Positions 25,140-34,046 of a stretch of 64,000 nt of DNA are shown in pieces; the stretch's first letter is position 1; every line of letters starts with the position of its first letter. Origin of the DNA: Candidatus Geothrix skivensis (GTDB lineage: Bacteria; Acidobacteriota; Holophagae; Holophagales; Holophagaceae). Under the pieces are notes generated by a model. That model ran no database searches. It was not told where the DNA came from and worked only from the letters and a program-made list of their open reading frames with translations. The DNA lies in contig JADKIO010000013.1 in NCBI GenBank assembly GCA_016721195.1, forward strand, positions 178,383-242,382. The letters are read 5' to 3'. Both the position numbers and the translations under genes were made by a program.

Positions 25140-26102
25140 ATGCGCGTGAAGGCCCTGCTCCCGCTGCTCGTCCTGTCGACCCTGGCCCTGTCCGCCCAGG
25201 ACCTGGTGCGCCTGGGCAACCTGAAATTCGCCCACTACGGCGCCGTGTCCTACATGAAGGAGCTGGCCCCGAAGTACCGGCTCAAGATCGATGAGCGCAT
25301 GTTCGCCAAGGGCATCGATATCAACCCCGCCATCGTGGCCGGAGAGATCGACGCCAGCGCGGCGGCCCTGGACGCGGCCATCGCGGGCCGGGCCGTGGGG
25401 GTTCCGATCTACGTGGTGGCGGGCTTCGCCAGGGGCGGTGCCCGCATCGTGGTGGGCGCCAACGCGGGCATCAACTCCCTCAAGGACCTGAAGGGCAAGA
25501 AGGTGGGCGTGGCCCGGGGCGGCGCCCAGGAACTGCTCCTGCTGGCGGAATTGGCCTCGGTGGGACTCACCTGGTCGGACAAGCCCGGCAAGGACGTGCT
25601 GGTGCTCTACCTGCCCTTCGCGGACCTCAACCAGGCCCTGATGGCCAAGAACATCGATGCCATGTGCCAGAGCGAGCCCTACAGCTCCCAGGCCATCAAC
25701 AAGAAGTTCGGCGTGGAGCTGCTGAAGCCCTACGATACGCCCATCGGCGAGCCCATCCGGGCCCTGGTCATCACCGAGAAGCTATACAAGGAGCGCCGTG
25801 ACGTGGCCCAGCGCTTCCTGCTCTGCTTCGTGGAGGCCACCAAGAAGTTCATCGATGAGCCCAAGACCGCGGAGAAGTTCGTCCGCGAGGTGATGTTCAA
25901 GAACCAGATTACGACCGAGGACTACCAGGACGCCATCGGCAACTCGCCCTTCAGCTACGACATCTCCGTGCCCCACGTGCAGATCACCACGGACCTCATG
26001 GCCAAGTACGGCGTGGGCAAGATGGTCAACCCACCCAAGGCCACCGACTGGGTGAAGCTGGACCTTCTCACCGAAGCCAAGAAGCAGCTGAAGGTGAAGT
26101 GA
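25140..26102 (+). CDS. ABC importer substrate-binding protein, NitT/TauT type
   Basis: A 320-residue periplasmic binding protein with a signal peptide (about 1-19). Segments such as EIDASAAALDAAIAGRAVGVPI and NSLKDLKGKKVGVARGGAQE are typical of the SsuA/TauA/NMT1 fold that binds sulfonates, nitrate, taurine or thiamine precursors. The exact ligand cannot be read from sequence. Its stop overlaps the start of the permease gene, forming a three-gene importer. Confidence 0.85.
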   Translation: MRVKALLPLLVLSTLALSAQDLVRLGNLKFAHYGAVSYMKELAPKYRLKIDERMFAKGIDINPAIVAGEIDASAAALDAAIAGRAVGVPIYVVAGFARGGARIVVGANAGINSLKDLKGKKVGVARGGAQELLLLAELASVGLTWSDKPGKDVLVLYLPFADLNQALMAKNIDAMCQSEPYSSQAINKKFGVELLKPYDTPIGEPIRALVITEKLYKERRDVAQRFLLCFVEATKKFIDEPKTAEKFVREVMFKNQITTEDYQDAIGNSPFSYDISVPHVQITTDLMAKYGVGKMVNPPKATDWVKLDLLTEAKKQLKVK

Positions 26103-26923
26103 GGATGAAACGATACCGGCACGCCGCCTCTGGCGTCCTCGTCCCCCTGGTGGCCCTGGCCCTCTGGCAGCTCCTCTCTTCCATGGGCTGGGTGAACGCC
26201 ACCATTCTGCCCTCCCCCCTGCAGGTGCTCATCAAGTGGTGGGCCTACCTGCGGCCCCTGGAGGCCTTCGATCCCGCCCAGGGTTCGTACCTGAAATGGT
26301 GTTTCTCGGGCGAGCTGATCCAGGATGCCCTCGGCAGCCTCTACCGGGTGCTGGTGGGCTTCTTCATCGGCGGCGGCTTGGCCCTGCCCCTGGGCCTGGC
26401 CATGGGCTACAGCCGCGTGATGTACGGCCTCTTCAACCCCCTCGTTCAGGTGCTGCGGCCCATCCCGCCCATCGCCTACATCCCCCTGTCGATCCTCTGG
26501 TTCGGCCTGGGCAATCCCCCGGCCGTGTTCCTCATCAGCATCGGGGCCTTCTTCCCGGTGCTCATGAACACCGTGGCGGGCGTGCAGAACGTGGACAGCA
26601 TCTTCCTGCGCGTGGGGCGCAACCTTGGCGCCACCCGGTTCACCCAGTTCACCCGCATCATCCTGCCCGCCGCCACGCCCTACATCTTCACCGGGGCCCG
26701 CATCGGCATGGGCACGGCCTTCATCGTGGTCATCGTCTCCGAGATGATCGCCGTGAACAACGGCCTGGGCTACCGCATCCTCGAAGCCCGGGAGTACCTC
26801 TGGTCCGACAAGATCATCGCCGGCATGTTCACCATCGGCCTGCTGGGCCTGGGCATCGATACCCTCATGAGCGGCCTCAGCACCCACCTGCTGAAGTGGC
26901 ACCGCGGGCTGGAGCAGGGATGA
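26099..26923 (+). CDS. ABC importer permease, NitT/TauT type
   Basis: A 274-residue membrane protein with about six helices and the BPD_transp_1 EAA-like loop (GRNLGATRFTQFTRIILPAATP) that contacts the ATPase. The GTG start overlaps the binding-protein stop; an ATG at 26105 would give a protein two residues shorter and is equally possible. It forms the membrane channel of the importer with its two neighbours. Confidence 0.88.
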   Translation: MRMKRYRHAASGVLVPLVALALWQLLSSMGWVNATILPSPLQVLIKWWAYLRPLEAFDPAQGSYLKWCFSGELIQDALGSLYRVLVGFFIGGGLALPLGLAMGYSRVMYGLFNPLVQVLRPIPPIAYIPLSILWFGLGNPPAVFLISIGAFFPVLMNTVAGVQNVDSIFLRVGRNLGATRFTQFTRIILPAATPYIFTGARIGMGTAFIVVIVSEMIAVNNGLGYRILEAREYLWSDKIIAGMFTIGLLGLGIDTLMSGLSTHLLKWHRGLEQG

Positions 26924-27711
26924 GCCACATCTCCATCCGGGACGTGCACAAGGTTTTTGAAAGCGGGGGCCAGGAAATCCGTGCCCTCCAGGCCATCCAC
27001 CTCGAGATCGCCCGGGGCGAGTTCGTCTGCCTGCTGGGGCCTTCGGGCTGCGGCAAGTCCACCCTGCTGAACGCCGTGGCGGGCTTCAGCCTGCCCACCT
27101 CGGGAGCCATCACCGTGGAGGGGGTGCCCATCACCGAGCCTGGCCCTGATCGGGGCATGGTGTTCCAGGAGTACGCGCTGTTCCCGTGGATGACCGTGGA
27201 GCAGAACATCGCCTTCGGCCTCCAGATCAAGCGCATGGACAAGGCCGCCATCCGGTCGAAAGTGGATGACCTGCTGGGCATGCTGCACCTCGAGGATTTC
27301 CGGAAGCGCTACCCCAAGGACCTCAGCGGCGGCATGCGCCAGCGGGTGGCCATCGCCCGGGTGCTGGCCATCGATTCCCCCATCATGCTCATGGACGAGC
27401 CCTTCGGGGCCCTGGACGCCCTCACCCGCCGCAACTTGCAGGACGAACTGCTGCGGCTGTGGACCGAGCTGAAGAAGACCATCCTCTTCGTCACCCACAG
27501 CATCGAGGAGGCCCTCTACCTGGCGGACCGCACGGTGGTCATGACCTACCGGCCCGGCACCATCAAGCGCGACCTCAGCATCGACCTGCCCCGCCCCCGC
27601 GACGTGGCCAGCCCCGCCTTCAACGCCCTGAAGAAGGAGCTGAGCCAGCTGCTCATGGAAGAGCAGGACCGGCACAGGCAGGACGAATTCAAGGGCGCTG
27701 CGGTGGACTGA
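26920..27711 (+). CDS. ABC importer ATP-binding protein, NitT/TauT type
   Basis: A 263-residue ATPase with Walker A GPSGCGKST, the Q-loop in MVFQEYALFPW, signature LSGGMRQR, Walker B IMLMDEPFGALD and the H-loop VTHS. The PFGALD form is typical of SsuB/TauB-like importers. The ATG overlaps the permease stop (ATGA). It powers uptake by hydrolysing ATP on the cytoplasmic side. Confidence 0.93.
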   Translation: MSHISIRDVHKVFESGGQEIRALQAIHLEIARGEFVCLLGPSGCGKSTLLNAVAGFSLPTSGAITVEGVPITEPGPDRGMVFQEYALFPWMTVEQNIAFGLQIKRMDKAAIRSKVDDLLGMLHLEDFRKRYPKDLSGGMRQRVAIARVLAIDSPIMLMDEPFGALDALTRRNLQDELLRLWTELKKTILFVTHSIEEALYLADRTVVMTYRPGTIKRDLSIDLPRPRDVASPAFNALKKELSQLLMEEQDRHRQDEFKGAAVD

Positions 27712-27781
27712 ACCCTCGCGGCTCGGTTGACCTGGGCAACCGACTTCCCCCAGATTCACCCATCCAGCCAAGGAGAATCCC

Positions 27782-28198
27782 ATGACCTCTCGATGGTTCG
27801 CGACCGCTATTGCCGCCGCAGGCTTGGTCGCCAGCTCTGCTCAGGCCCAGACGCCTGTGGCGCCAGTGGACATCGGCCCCGAGCCGACGGCCGAAGAGGC
27901 CCTTCAGCATGCCCGGACCTGGGCCAGCAGATCCAGGCTTGGCCCCGGAACGAACCTAACGAAGGTGAAGATCGTGGGGCCAGTCCGCTGGCACTCAGCC
28001 CTCACCGCGCGCTGGCCGGAAGGCAAGGACGGCAAATTCCTGGAGGGATGGCTCATCACCTTCGAAGAGAAACCGAACTGGGGACTCAAGCCCTATGGTT
28101 CTCCCAGGAAGGTCGAGATCCTGGTGGATCGCGACAAGGCGGTGCATTGGCGGACGCAGATGGAATGGGATGAACGGAATCGGGAGGTCCGGCCCTAA
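27782..28198 (+). CDS. Small exported protein of unknown function
   Basis: A 138-residue protein with a clear signal peptide (about 1-23, cleaved near AQAQT). The mature part is small and basic with conserved-looking tryptophans. I recognise no family. It begins 70 bp after the ABC operon, with AAGGAG ending 6 bp before the ATG. It may be an independent gene. Codon use matches the neighbours, so it is probably real. Confidence 0.6.
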   Translation: MTSRWFATAIAAAGLVASSAQAQTPVAPVDIGPEPTAEEALQHARTWASRSRLGPGTNLTKVKIVGPVRWHSALTARWPEGKDGKFLEGWLITFEEKPNWGLKPYGSPRKVEILVDRDKAVHWRTQMEWDERNREVRP

Positions 28199-28323
28199 CC
28201 TGGCCAGACAGGCACTTCGGGCGTCCGGGCTAGCTGGAGGCCCGGAGCCTGCAGCGCTTCGGGGACAGGTCCTTGGGGTCCTCGTCGTAGAGGAGGACAT
28301 CACCCGGGCCCTTCACCCCCTGC

Positions 28324-28647
28324 TCAATTCACCACCTTCGGGGGCAACGGCAGGTCCACTTCGCCCCGGCCCCGGGTGGCCAGGGCCACGGCCAGGGTCC
28401 AGAAGGGCGCCAGGTTGAGATAGGGAATCCACTCCGTGAGGAAGGAGGGCAGGAAGGCCCAGTGGAAGCCCAGCAGGGACCACAGCACCACCATGGTAAG
28501 CAGGTCCAGTCCGGCACCCAGGAACCAGCCCAGGGGGCCCGCTGCGGTCGCAGGGATCTGAATGGCATCCACGGCCAGCGCGATGGCCCAGGCCAGGCGA
28601 ATGCGGGTCCGACTGAGGGGGGGCTGGGCGCCGTCACCGGGATTCAT
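28324..28647 (-). CDS. Small membrane protein of unknown function
   Basis: A 107-residue protein with three probable helices (about 15-35, 40-60 and 65-90), a WIPYLNLAPFW segment and a short C-terminal tail. I do not recognise a named family. It is divergent from the hemerythrin–HAD gene that starts 79 bp away. The alternative frames over this stretch lack hydrophobic patterning, which supports this reading. Confidence 0.55.
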   Translation of the reverse strand: MNPGDGAQPPLSRTRIRLAWAIALAVDAIQIPATAAGPLGWFLGAGLDLLTMVVLWSLLGFHWAFLPSFLTEWIPYLNLAPFWTLAVALATRGRGEVDLPLPPKVVN

Positions 28648-28725
28648 GGCCGCAGTCTACCGGAATTGACGCCCCGGCGAAGGATGGCCGATAGGTGGTT
28701 TGTCTCCCGGCTGCTGAAAGGTCCC

Positions 28726-29739
28726 ATGGCCCATCTCGAATGGAAAGAACACTACCGGATCGGATACAAGGACATCGATGCCCAGCATCGGGCCCTGCTC
28801 GATCTGCTCAACCAGCTCATCGACCTCATGGACCAGGGCGGCCCACAGGCGGGCATCTCCAGGATCTTCCAGCGGCTCTGCCACTACGCCACCACCCACT
28901 TCGCCAACGAGGAGGCCTACCTGCGGGCCGCGGGCTACCCGGAGCTGCCGCACCAGCAGGCCGAGCATGCCGTCTTCATCCAGCAGTTGCTGACCTTCGA
29001 CCAGACCTACAACCCCACGGATCCCACCCTGCTCGAGGAGACCCGCCGATTCCTCCAGGACTGGTTCCTCCGTCACATCCTCGAGTCGGATCTGGACTAC
29101 GTGCCCCACATGAAGCGCTTCTACAACCAGGCCCCCATCCGGGGCATCCTGTTCGACTTCGGCCAGGTCCTCTGCCGCTTCGACAACGCCCGGTTCCTGG
29201 AAGGCCTGTCCTCCTTCTGCGAGAAACCCGCCGCCACCCTGAAGGAGGCGCTCTACCGGGACTCCACCCTCACCCAGGACTACGAGGCGGGTCGAATCGA
29301 CTCGAAGGCCTTTCTTGGCGGCGTCTCGGACCTCTGCGGGATGCAGCTGCCCGAGGCGGATTTCATCCGGATCTACACCGATATCTTCACGCCCATCCAG
29401 GCCTCCTTCGACCTGATCCGGAAGCTCAAGCCCGCCTACCGCATCGGCCTGATCTCCAACACGAGCCCCTGGCATTTCGAGCACGCCATCCGGACCAGCG
29501 AGGTCTTCCCCCTCCTGGATGCCGTCACCCTCTCCTTCGAGGTGGGGGCCTGCAAGCCGGATCCCAGGCTCTTCGAGGATGCCCTCCAGAAGCTGGGCCT
29601 CCTGGCAGAGGAGTGCGTCTTCATCGACGACCAGGCGGCCTTCGCCCAGGCCGCCACGGACCACCTCCTGCACGGCATCACCTACACCACCCCCGTGGCC
29701 CTGATGGCCCAGCTGCGCCAAGCCAAGGTGGAGTTCTGA
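28726..29739 (+). CDS. Bacteriohemerythrin–HAD hydrolase fusion, copy 1
   Basis: A 337-residue fusion. Residues 1-130 are a bacteriohemerythrin with diiron ligands H21, H58, E62, H81, H117 and D122. The position expected to be His77 is Gln, with a histidine one place earlier. Residues 138-337 are a HAD hydrolase of the YihX-like type with D144 (LFDFGQVL), S244 (LISNTS), K277 (ACKPD) and D301/D302 (FIDDQ). It may sense or bind oxygen and dephosphorylate a small molecule. The second copy starts 77 bp downstream. The substrate is unknown and the fusion is unusual. Confidence 0.87.
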   Translation: MAHLEWKEHYRIGYKDIDAQHRALLDLLNQLIDLMDQGGPQAGISRIFQRLCHYATTHFANEEAYLRAAGYPELPHQQAEHAVFIQQLLTFDQTYNPTDPTLLEETRRFLQDWFLRHILESDLDYVPHMKRFYNQAPIRGILFDFGQVLCRFDNARFLEGLSSFCEKPAATLKEALYRDSTLTQDYEAGRIDSKAFLGGVSDLCGMQLPEADFIRIYTDIFTPIQASFDLIRKLKPAYRIGLISNTSPWHFEHAIRTSEVFPLLDAVTLSFEVGACKPDPRLFEDALQKLGLLAEECVFIDDQAAFAQAATDHLLHGITYTTPVALMAQLRQAKVEF

Positions 29740-29816
29740 CGCCATTCCCAAAAGGATGCGCAATCCCCTTCTTGGAACGAACCTACCGAACCAGCCCCTG
29801 ATCCCCGGAGCGCCCC

Positions 29817-30830
29817 ATGGCCCAGATCCAATGGAAGGACCGCTACAACATCAGCTTCCGGGAGATCGATGCCCAGCATCACGGCCTGCTGGACCTGCTC
29901 AACGAGCTGAGCGACCAGATGGACGGGCAGAAGCACCCCGGCTCGGTCGCCCACATCTTCGCCGCCCTCGGGGACTACGCCCGGACCCACTTCAGCACCG
30001 AGGAACGCTACATGCAGGCGGCGGACTACCCCAAGCTCGCCCAGCACCGCCAGGAGCACGCCGCCTTCGTCACCCGGGTGCAGGAGCTCAGCCGCGCCTA
30101 TGAACCGGGCGACCCCCACCTGGCTGAGGAGACCTCGGCCTTCCTGCGGGACTGGTACCTGAACCACATCACCAAATCCGATCAGGACTACGTGCCCCAC
30201 CTGAAGCGGGCCCTGCCCACGGCTTCCATCGAGGCCGTCCTGTTCGGGCTGGAGGGCGTGGTCTGCACCCTGGATCCCGCGCCCCTCCTCCAGGCTTTCT
30301 GCGACACCAGCGGGAAGCCCGAAGCCGAAGTCCAGGGCGCCCTCTGGGAGGATCCAGGCCTGCTCCGGGAACTGGAGGCCGGACAGTGGGACCTGGAGCG
30401 GTTCGGAGCCGAGGGAGCCCGCTGGGCCGGGCAGCCCCTGGATCTGGCGGCCCTGGCCGCCACCTACGCCGCATCCTTTAGCCCGGTAACCGCCATGCTC
30501 CGGCTGGCCGCGCAGCTGAAGCAGCATCAGCCCGTGGGCCTGGTGGGCAACGCCACGCCCTGGCTGCGCACCCAGGGTCTGGTCAGCCTGGGCCTCGAGG
30601 GTCACTTCTCCGCTGAAGCCCTGTCCTGCGAGGCCGGGCTGCGGCTGCCGGACAAGGGGCTCTTCCTGGCGGCGGCGGAGCGGCTGGGCCTGGCTCCCGA
30701 TACCTGCCTGCTCATCCACCGGGACCCGGCCTGCCTGGATGCGGCCCAGGCCGCCCGCATGCAGACCCTCGACTACACGACTCCCGTGATGCTCATGGCC
30801 CAGCTCCGGCGCATGGGCGTGCCGTTTTAA
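29817..30830 (+). CDS. Bacteriohemerythrin–HAD fusion, copy 2, HAD domain probably inactive
   Basis: A 337-residue paralogue of the previous gene, colinear residue for residue. All seven hemerythrin diiron ligands are present (H21, H58, E62, H77, H81, H117, D122). In the HAD half the catalytic residues are gone: D144 is G, S244 is G, K277 is L, and D301/D302 are H/R. The fold seems kept, since length and hydrophobic pattern match copy 1 through to the C-terminal TTPVMLMAQLR. It probably binds oxygen or iron normally but cannot hydrolyse phosphate, and may act as a regulatory partner. Confidence 0.85.
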   Translation: MAQIQWKDRYNISFREIDAQHHGLLDLLNELSDQMDGQKHPGSVAHIFAALGDYARTHFSTEERYMQAADYPKLAQHRQEHAAFVTRVQELSRAYEPGDPHLAEETSAFLRDWYLNHITKSDQDYVPHLKRALPTASIEAVLFGLEGVVCTLDPAPLLQAFCDTSGKPEAEVQGALWEDPGLLRELEAGQWDLERFGAEGARWAGQPLDLAALAATYAASFSPVTAMLRLAAQLKQHQPVGLVGNATPWLRTQGLVSLGLEGHFSAEALSCEAGLRLPDKGLFLAAAERLGLAPDTCLLIHRDPACLDAAQAARMQTLDYTTPVMLMAQLRRMGVPF

Positions 30831-30847
30831 TGTCCTCTGGGGGTTCC

Positions 30848-30871
30848 CCTCGCCACGCATGCGTGGCGAGG
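30848..30871. terminator. Perfect 24-bp palindrome between convergent genes
   Basis: A perfect inverted repeat with 12-bp half-site CCTCGCCACGCA and no spacer, lying between the convergent hemerythrin–HAD and flavin-binding protein genes. It would form a strong hairpin on either strand. No T-run follows, so termination would be Rho-assisted or structural. Confidence 0.5.
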
Positions 30872-30962
30872 ATCTAGGGTCGCGCTGCGCTCACACCCCC
30901 AGACCCCCGCGCCCCCTCCCGGCCAAGCCGGTCTGGGGCTTATGCTTTCTGGGGGAAAAGGT

Positions 30963-31439
30963 TCAGCGCCTCGCCTTTCCCGTGGCCCGCTCGATGCGGA
31001 TGCGCAGCACCGCGGTGCGGAACAGGTCCCGGTCGATCTCCTGGTCCACCACCTCCGGGTGCTCCGCCGCGAAGCGCAGGCCCAGGGCCCGCAGCAGGCG
31101 CCGCTTTTCGCCCTCGTCCTGCACCAGCTCCGCCACCCCGAACACGATGACGCTCGCGTACCGGGTGGCCAGCTCCAGGGGCAGGGTTTCCGCCTGGGTG
31201 ACGGCGCAGTACGAGACCCGCGGGTTGAAGGCCAGGTTGTCCAGCTTGTGGCCCGCGGTGGCGCAATGGATGATCAGGGCGCCTTCCACCACCGCATGGT
31301 TCACAGGCACGGCGTAGGGCCAGCCCTGCTCATCCACCGTGGCGAGCACGCCCCACTCGGCCTCCTCGATCAGGCCCAGGGTCTCGGTCCCGCTTAGTTC
31401 CCGGTCCCGTCGGCGCATGGGGTGGCTGGGGGTGCTCAT
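30963..31439 (-). CDS. NimA-like pyridoxamine-phosphate-oxidase-fold flavin-binding protein
   Basis: A 158-residue split-barrel protein. The pattern MRRRDRELSG, WGVLATV, GWPYAVPVNHAVVEGALIIHC, GHKLDNL and NPRVSYCAV is that of the Nim-like/flavin-nucleotide-binding family related to nitroimidazole resistance proteins. It probably binds FMN or F420 and reduces small molecules; the substrate is unknown. The ATG overlaps the mutS stop (ATGA), so it is co-expressed with mutS. Confidence 0.8.
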   Translation of the reverse strand: MSTPSHPMRRRDRELSGTETLGLIEEAEWGVLATVDEQGWPYAVPVNHAVVEGALIIHCATAGHKLDNLAFNPRVSYCAVTQAETLPLELATRYASVIVFGVAELVQDEGEKRRLLRALGLRFAAEHPEVVDQEIDRDLFRTAVLRIRIERATGKARR

Positions 31440-33955
31440 CGTCGCCTCGATGCGATCCAGTTCAGGGCTTCCAGGGGCGTCATGCGGTTCAGATCCAGGG
31501 CTTCCAGTTCCGCCCGCAGCCCATCCGGTTCCACTTCGAACAGCGGCAGCGCGGGCTGGCTGGGCATGGGCGCCCGGGGGGGCGCTTCCGGGGCCTGGGC
31601 CAGCAGCCGCTGGGCCTGGCGGATGACGGATTGCGGGAGGCCCGCGAGGCGCGCCACCTGGATGCCGTAGCTGCGGTCCGCCGGGCCCGGCGCCACACGG
31701 TGGAGGAAGTGCAGCTGCTCCTCCCACTCCTGCACTTCCACATGGAGGTTCTGGATGCGGCTATCGTCCGCCAGCTTGGTCATCTCGAAGTAGTGGGTGG
31801 CGAAGAGCGTGCGGGGCGCGCCGCCCTTGAGGTCCCGCAGGAACAGCGCGATGGCCTCCGCCAGGGCCAGCCCGTCCCGGGTGGAGGTGCCGCGCCCGAT
31901 CTCGTCCAGGATCACCAGGCTGGCGGCCGTGGTCTGGTTGAGGATCCGGGCCGTCTCCGTCATCTCCACCATGAAGGTGGACTGGCCCTTGGCCAGCTGG
32001 TCCGAGGCGCCGATGCGGGTGAAGATGCGGTCCACCAGGCCGAAGCGCATGAGCTCGGCGGGCACGAAGGAGCCCGTCTGGGCCAGCACCACCAGCAGGG
32101 CCGCCGTGCGCAGGAAGGTGGACTTGCCGCCCATGTTGGGGCCCGTCACCACGGCCATGGGCTGGGCGGCGCTGAACTGCAGGTCGTTGGGGATGCACTC
32201 CCGGGCCAGGCGCGCTTCCAGCATGGGGTGGCGGGCTGCCGCCAGGATCAGCTCCCGCTCCTCCCCCAGCTCGGGGCGGGTCCAGCTCGACTGCCGGGCC
32301 CGCTCCGCCAGGGCCGCCAGCACATCCAGGGCGGCCACGGCCCGGGCCAGGGCCGTGAGCTCGGCGCGGTGTTTCAGCACCAGCGCCAGCAGCCGCTGGA
32401 ACTGGATGGCCTCCAGCCGGGCCTGGTCGCTTTCGGCACTCAGCAGCCGCTGCTCGAAGGCCACCAGCTTCTCGGTGGTGAAGCGCTCGGCATTGGCCAG
32501 GGTCTGCTTGCGGAGGAAGTGGGGGGGCACGGCGCCCAGGTTCGACTTCGTGATCTCGAAGTAGTAACCGAACACCCGGTTGTACTTGATCTTCAGGCTG
32601 TTGATGCCCGAGGCGACGCGCTCCTCCTCTTCGAGTTCGAGCATCACCTGCTTGGCGTCCCGGGCCAGGCGGCGGACGGCGTCCAACTCGGCGTCCACAC
32701 CTTCCCGGATGACGCCGCCCTTCTCCAGGTCCAACGGCGGGGCTTCAGCAAGAGAGCGCTGAAGCTCCGTGAGCAGCGCCTGGCAAAGCGGCGTATCCGC
32801 GGCCCAAAGGCCAAGCTCAGCGACTTCGGAGGCCCAGCCCTCGTCCTGGATGCGCGCGGGCAGCTTCTGGAGCACGCCCAATCCATCCCGTAACTGAGCC
32901 AGCTCCGGCGGGTTTGCCAGCCCCAGGGCCACACGGCCCAGCAGGCGGTCCAGATCCGGCACCTGGGTCAGCAGGGACTGGATGGGCGTGCGGCGGCGAT
33001 CCTCCGTGAGCCAGGCCACCTGGGACCAGCGGCGTTCCAGCGTGGCACGGTCGCGCAGGGGCTGCTCCAGCCAGGCCTTCAACCGCCGCGACCCCATTCG
33101 GGTGCGGCACTGGTCCAGCAGGGCCAGCAGCGATCCGGAGCGGCCCCCATCCAGACCGTTGGCCAGGACTTCCAGGTGCCGGGCGCTGGTGGCGTCCAGC
33201 AGGGGGCCCGAGGCACCCAGCTCAAGGCTTACTCCCTGCAGGTGGGCGGGGCGGCCCTTCTGGGTGGCTTCCACGTGATCGAGCAGGGCCGCCAGGGCCC
33301 CCAGGGCCGCCGGGTAGGCATCGAGCCCCACGCCCTCCAGGTGCTGCCAGCCAAAGAAAGCCAGCACCTGCTGCCGGGCCCGGGAGGCCTCGAAGCGCCA
33401 GGCGGGCAGCCGCGTGCGGGCGGACTCGAGATCAGGCAGGTCCTCGACGCCCTCGGCCAGGATGAGTTCCTGGGGGCTCAGCCGCTCCAGAGTGGCCTGG
33501 AGGGTTTCCGCGCCCTCGCCGGGCAGCACGCGGATGGCTCCCGAGGCCAGCTGCAGGAGGGCCAGGCCCCAGGTCCCGCCGCTCCGATGCAGGGCGCAGA
33601 GCCAGCGGGCGTCGTCATCAAGCCAGGTGCCCGGCGTGATGATGCGCTTGATGGCCCGGGGCAGCAGGCCCTTCACCTCCTCGGCCTTGGCGGTGGGTTC
33701 CGCGATGGCCGCGGAGAACCCCGCCGCCAGCAGCTTGGGCAGGTAGGATTCGAGCGCGAAGTGGGGCACCCCGCACATGGGCGTCTCCGCCTCCGTGCCC
33801 TTGCCCCGCATCGTCAGCGCGATCTCCAGCACCGGCGCGGCCCGCACCGCGTCCTCCCCCAGGATCTCGTAGAAGTCGCCCATGCGAGTCAGCAGCACGG
33901 CCTCACCCGCCTCCCGCTTGAGGCCGGCGATCTGCTGCAGCATGGGGGTGGACAT
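31436..33955 (-). CDS. mutS: DNA mismatch repair protein MutS
   Basis: An 839-residue MutS. The N-terminal mismatch-recognition domain keeps the FYE (Phe-X-Glu) motif in RMGDFYE, which wedges into mismatches. The C-terminal ATPase shows Walker A GPNMGGKSTFLR, VILDEIGRGTSTRDG and ATHYFEMTKLA. The start at 33955 (MSTPMLQQI) matches the usual MutS N-terminus; the longer frame upstream is non-homologous. It recognises mismatches and recruits MutL. The neighbouring gene 3' is co-translated but functionally unrelated as far as I can see. Confidence 0.96.
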   Translation of the reverse strand: MSTPMLQQIAGLKREAGEAVLLTRMGDFYEILGEDAVRAAPVLEIALTMRGKGTEAETPMCGVPHFALESYLPKLLAAGFSAAIAEPTAKAEEVKGLLPRAIKRIITPGTWLDDDARWLCALHRSGGTWGLALLQLASGAIRVLPGEGAETLQATLERLSPQELILAEGVEDLPDLESARTRLPAWRFEASRARQQVLAFFGWQHLEGVGLDAYPAALGALAALLDHVEATQKGRPAHLQGVSLELGASGPLLDATSARHLEVLANGLDGGRSGSLLALLDQCRTRMGSRRLKAWLEQPLRDRATLERRWSQVAWLTEDRRRTPIQSLLTQVPDLDRLLGRVALGLANPPELAQLRDGLGVLQKLPARIQDEGWASEVAELGLWAADTPLCQALLTELQRSLAEAPPLDLEKGGVIREGVDAELDAVRRLARDAKQVMLELEEEERVASGINSLKIKYNRVFGYYFEITKSNLGAVPPHFLRKQTLANAERFTTEKLVAFEQRLLSAESDQARLEAIQFQRLLALVLKHRAELTALARAVAALDVLAALAERARQSSWTRPELGEERELILAAARHPMLEARLARECIPNDLQFSAAQPMAVVTGPNMGGKSTFLRTAALLVVLAQTGSFVPAELMRFGLVDRIFTRIGASDQLAKGQSTFMVEMTETARILNQTTAASLVILDEIGRGTSTRDGLALAEAIALFLRDLKGGAPRTLFATHYFEMTKLADDSRIQNLHVEVQEWEEQLHFLHRVAPGPADRSYGIQVARLAGLPQSVIRQAQRLLAQAPEAPPRAPMPSQPALPLFEVEPDGLRAELEALDLNRMTPLEALNWIASRRR

Positions 33956-34046
33956 GGGCGGCGTCAGTTCAGGGAGGGGACAGGGGTCAAGACAGGGTGA
34001 ACCCCCGATCTTCCCACACCCCCACCATTGCCGCGAAGATGGACCC

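Noticed and set aside
30963..31439. Pyridoxamine phosphate oxidase (pdxH)
   Set aside because: The protein is shorter than PdxH and lacks its C-terminal dimer segment; motifs fit Nim-like flavin-binding proteins better.
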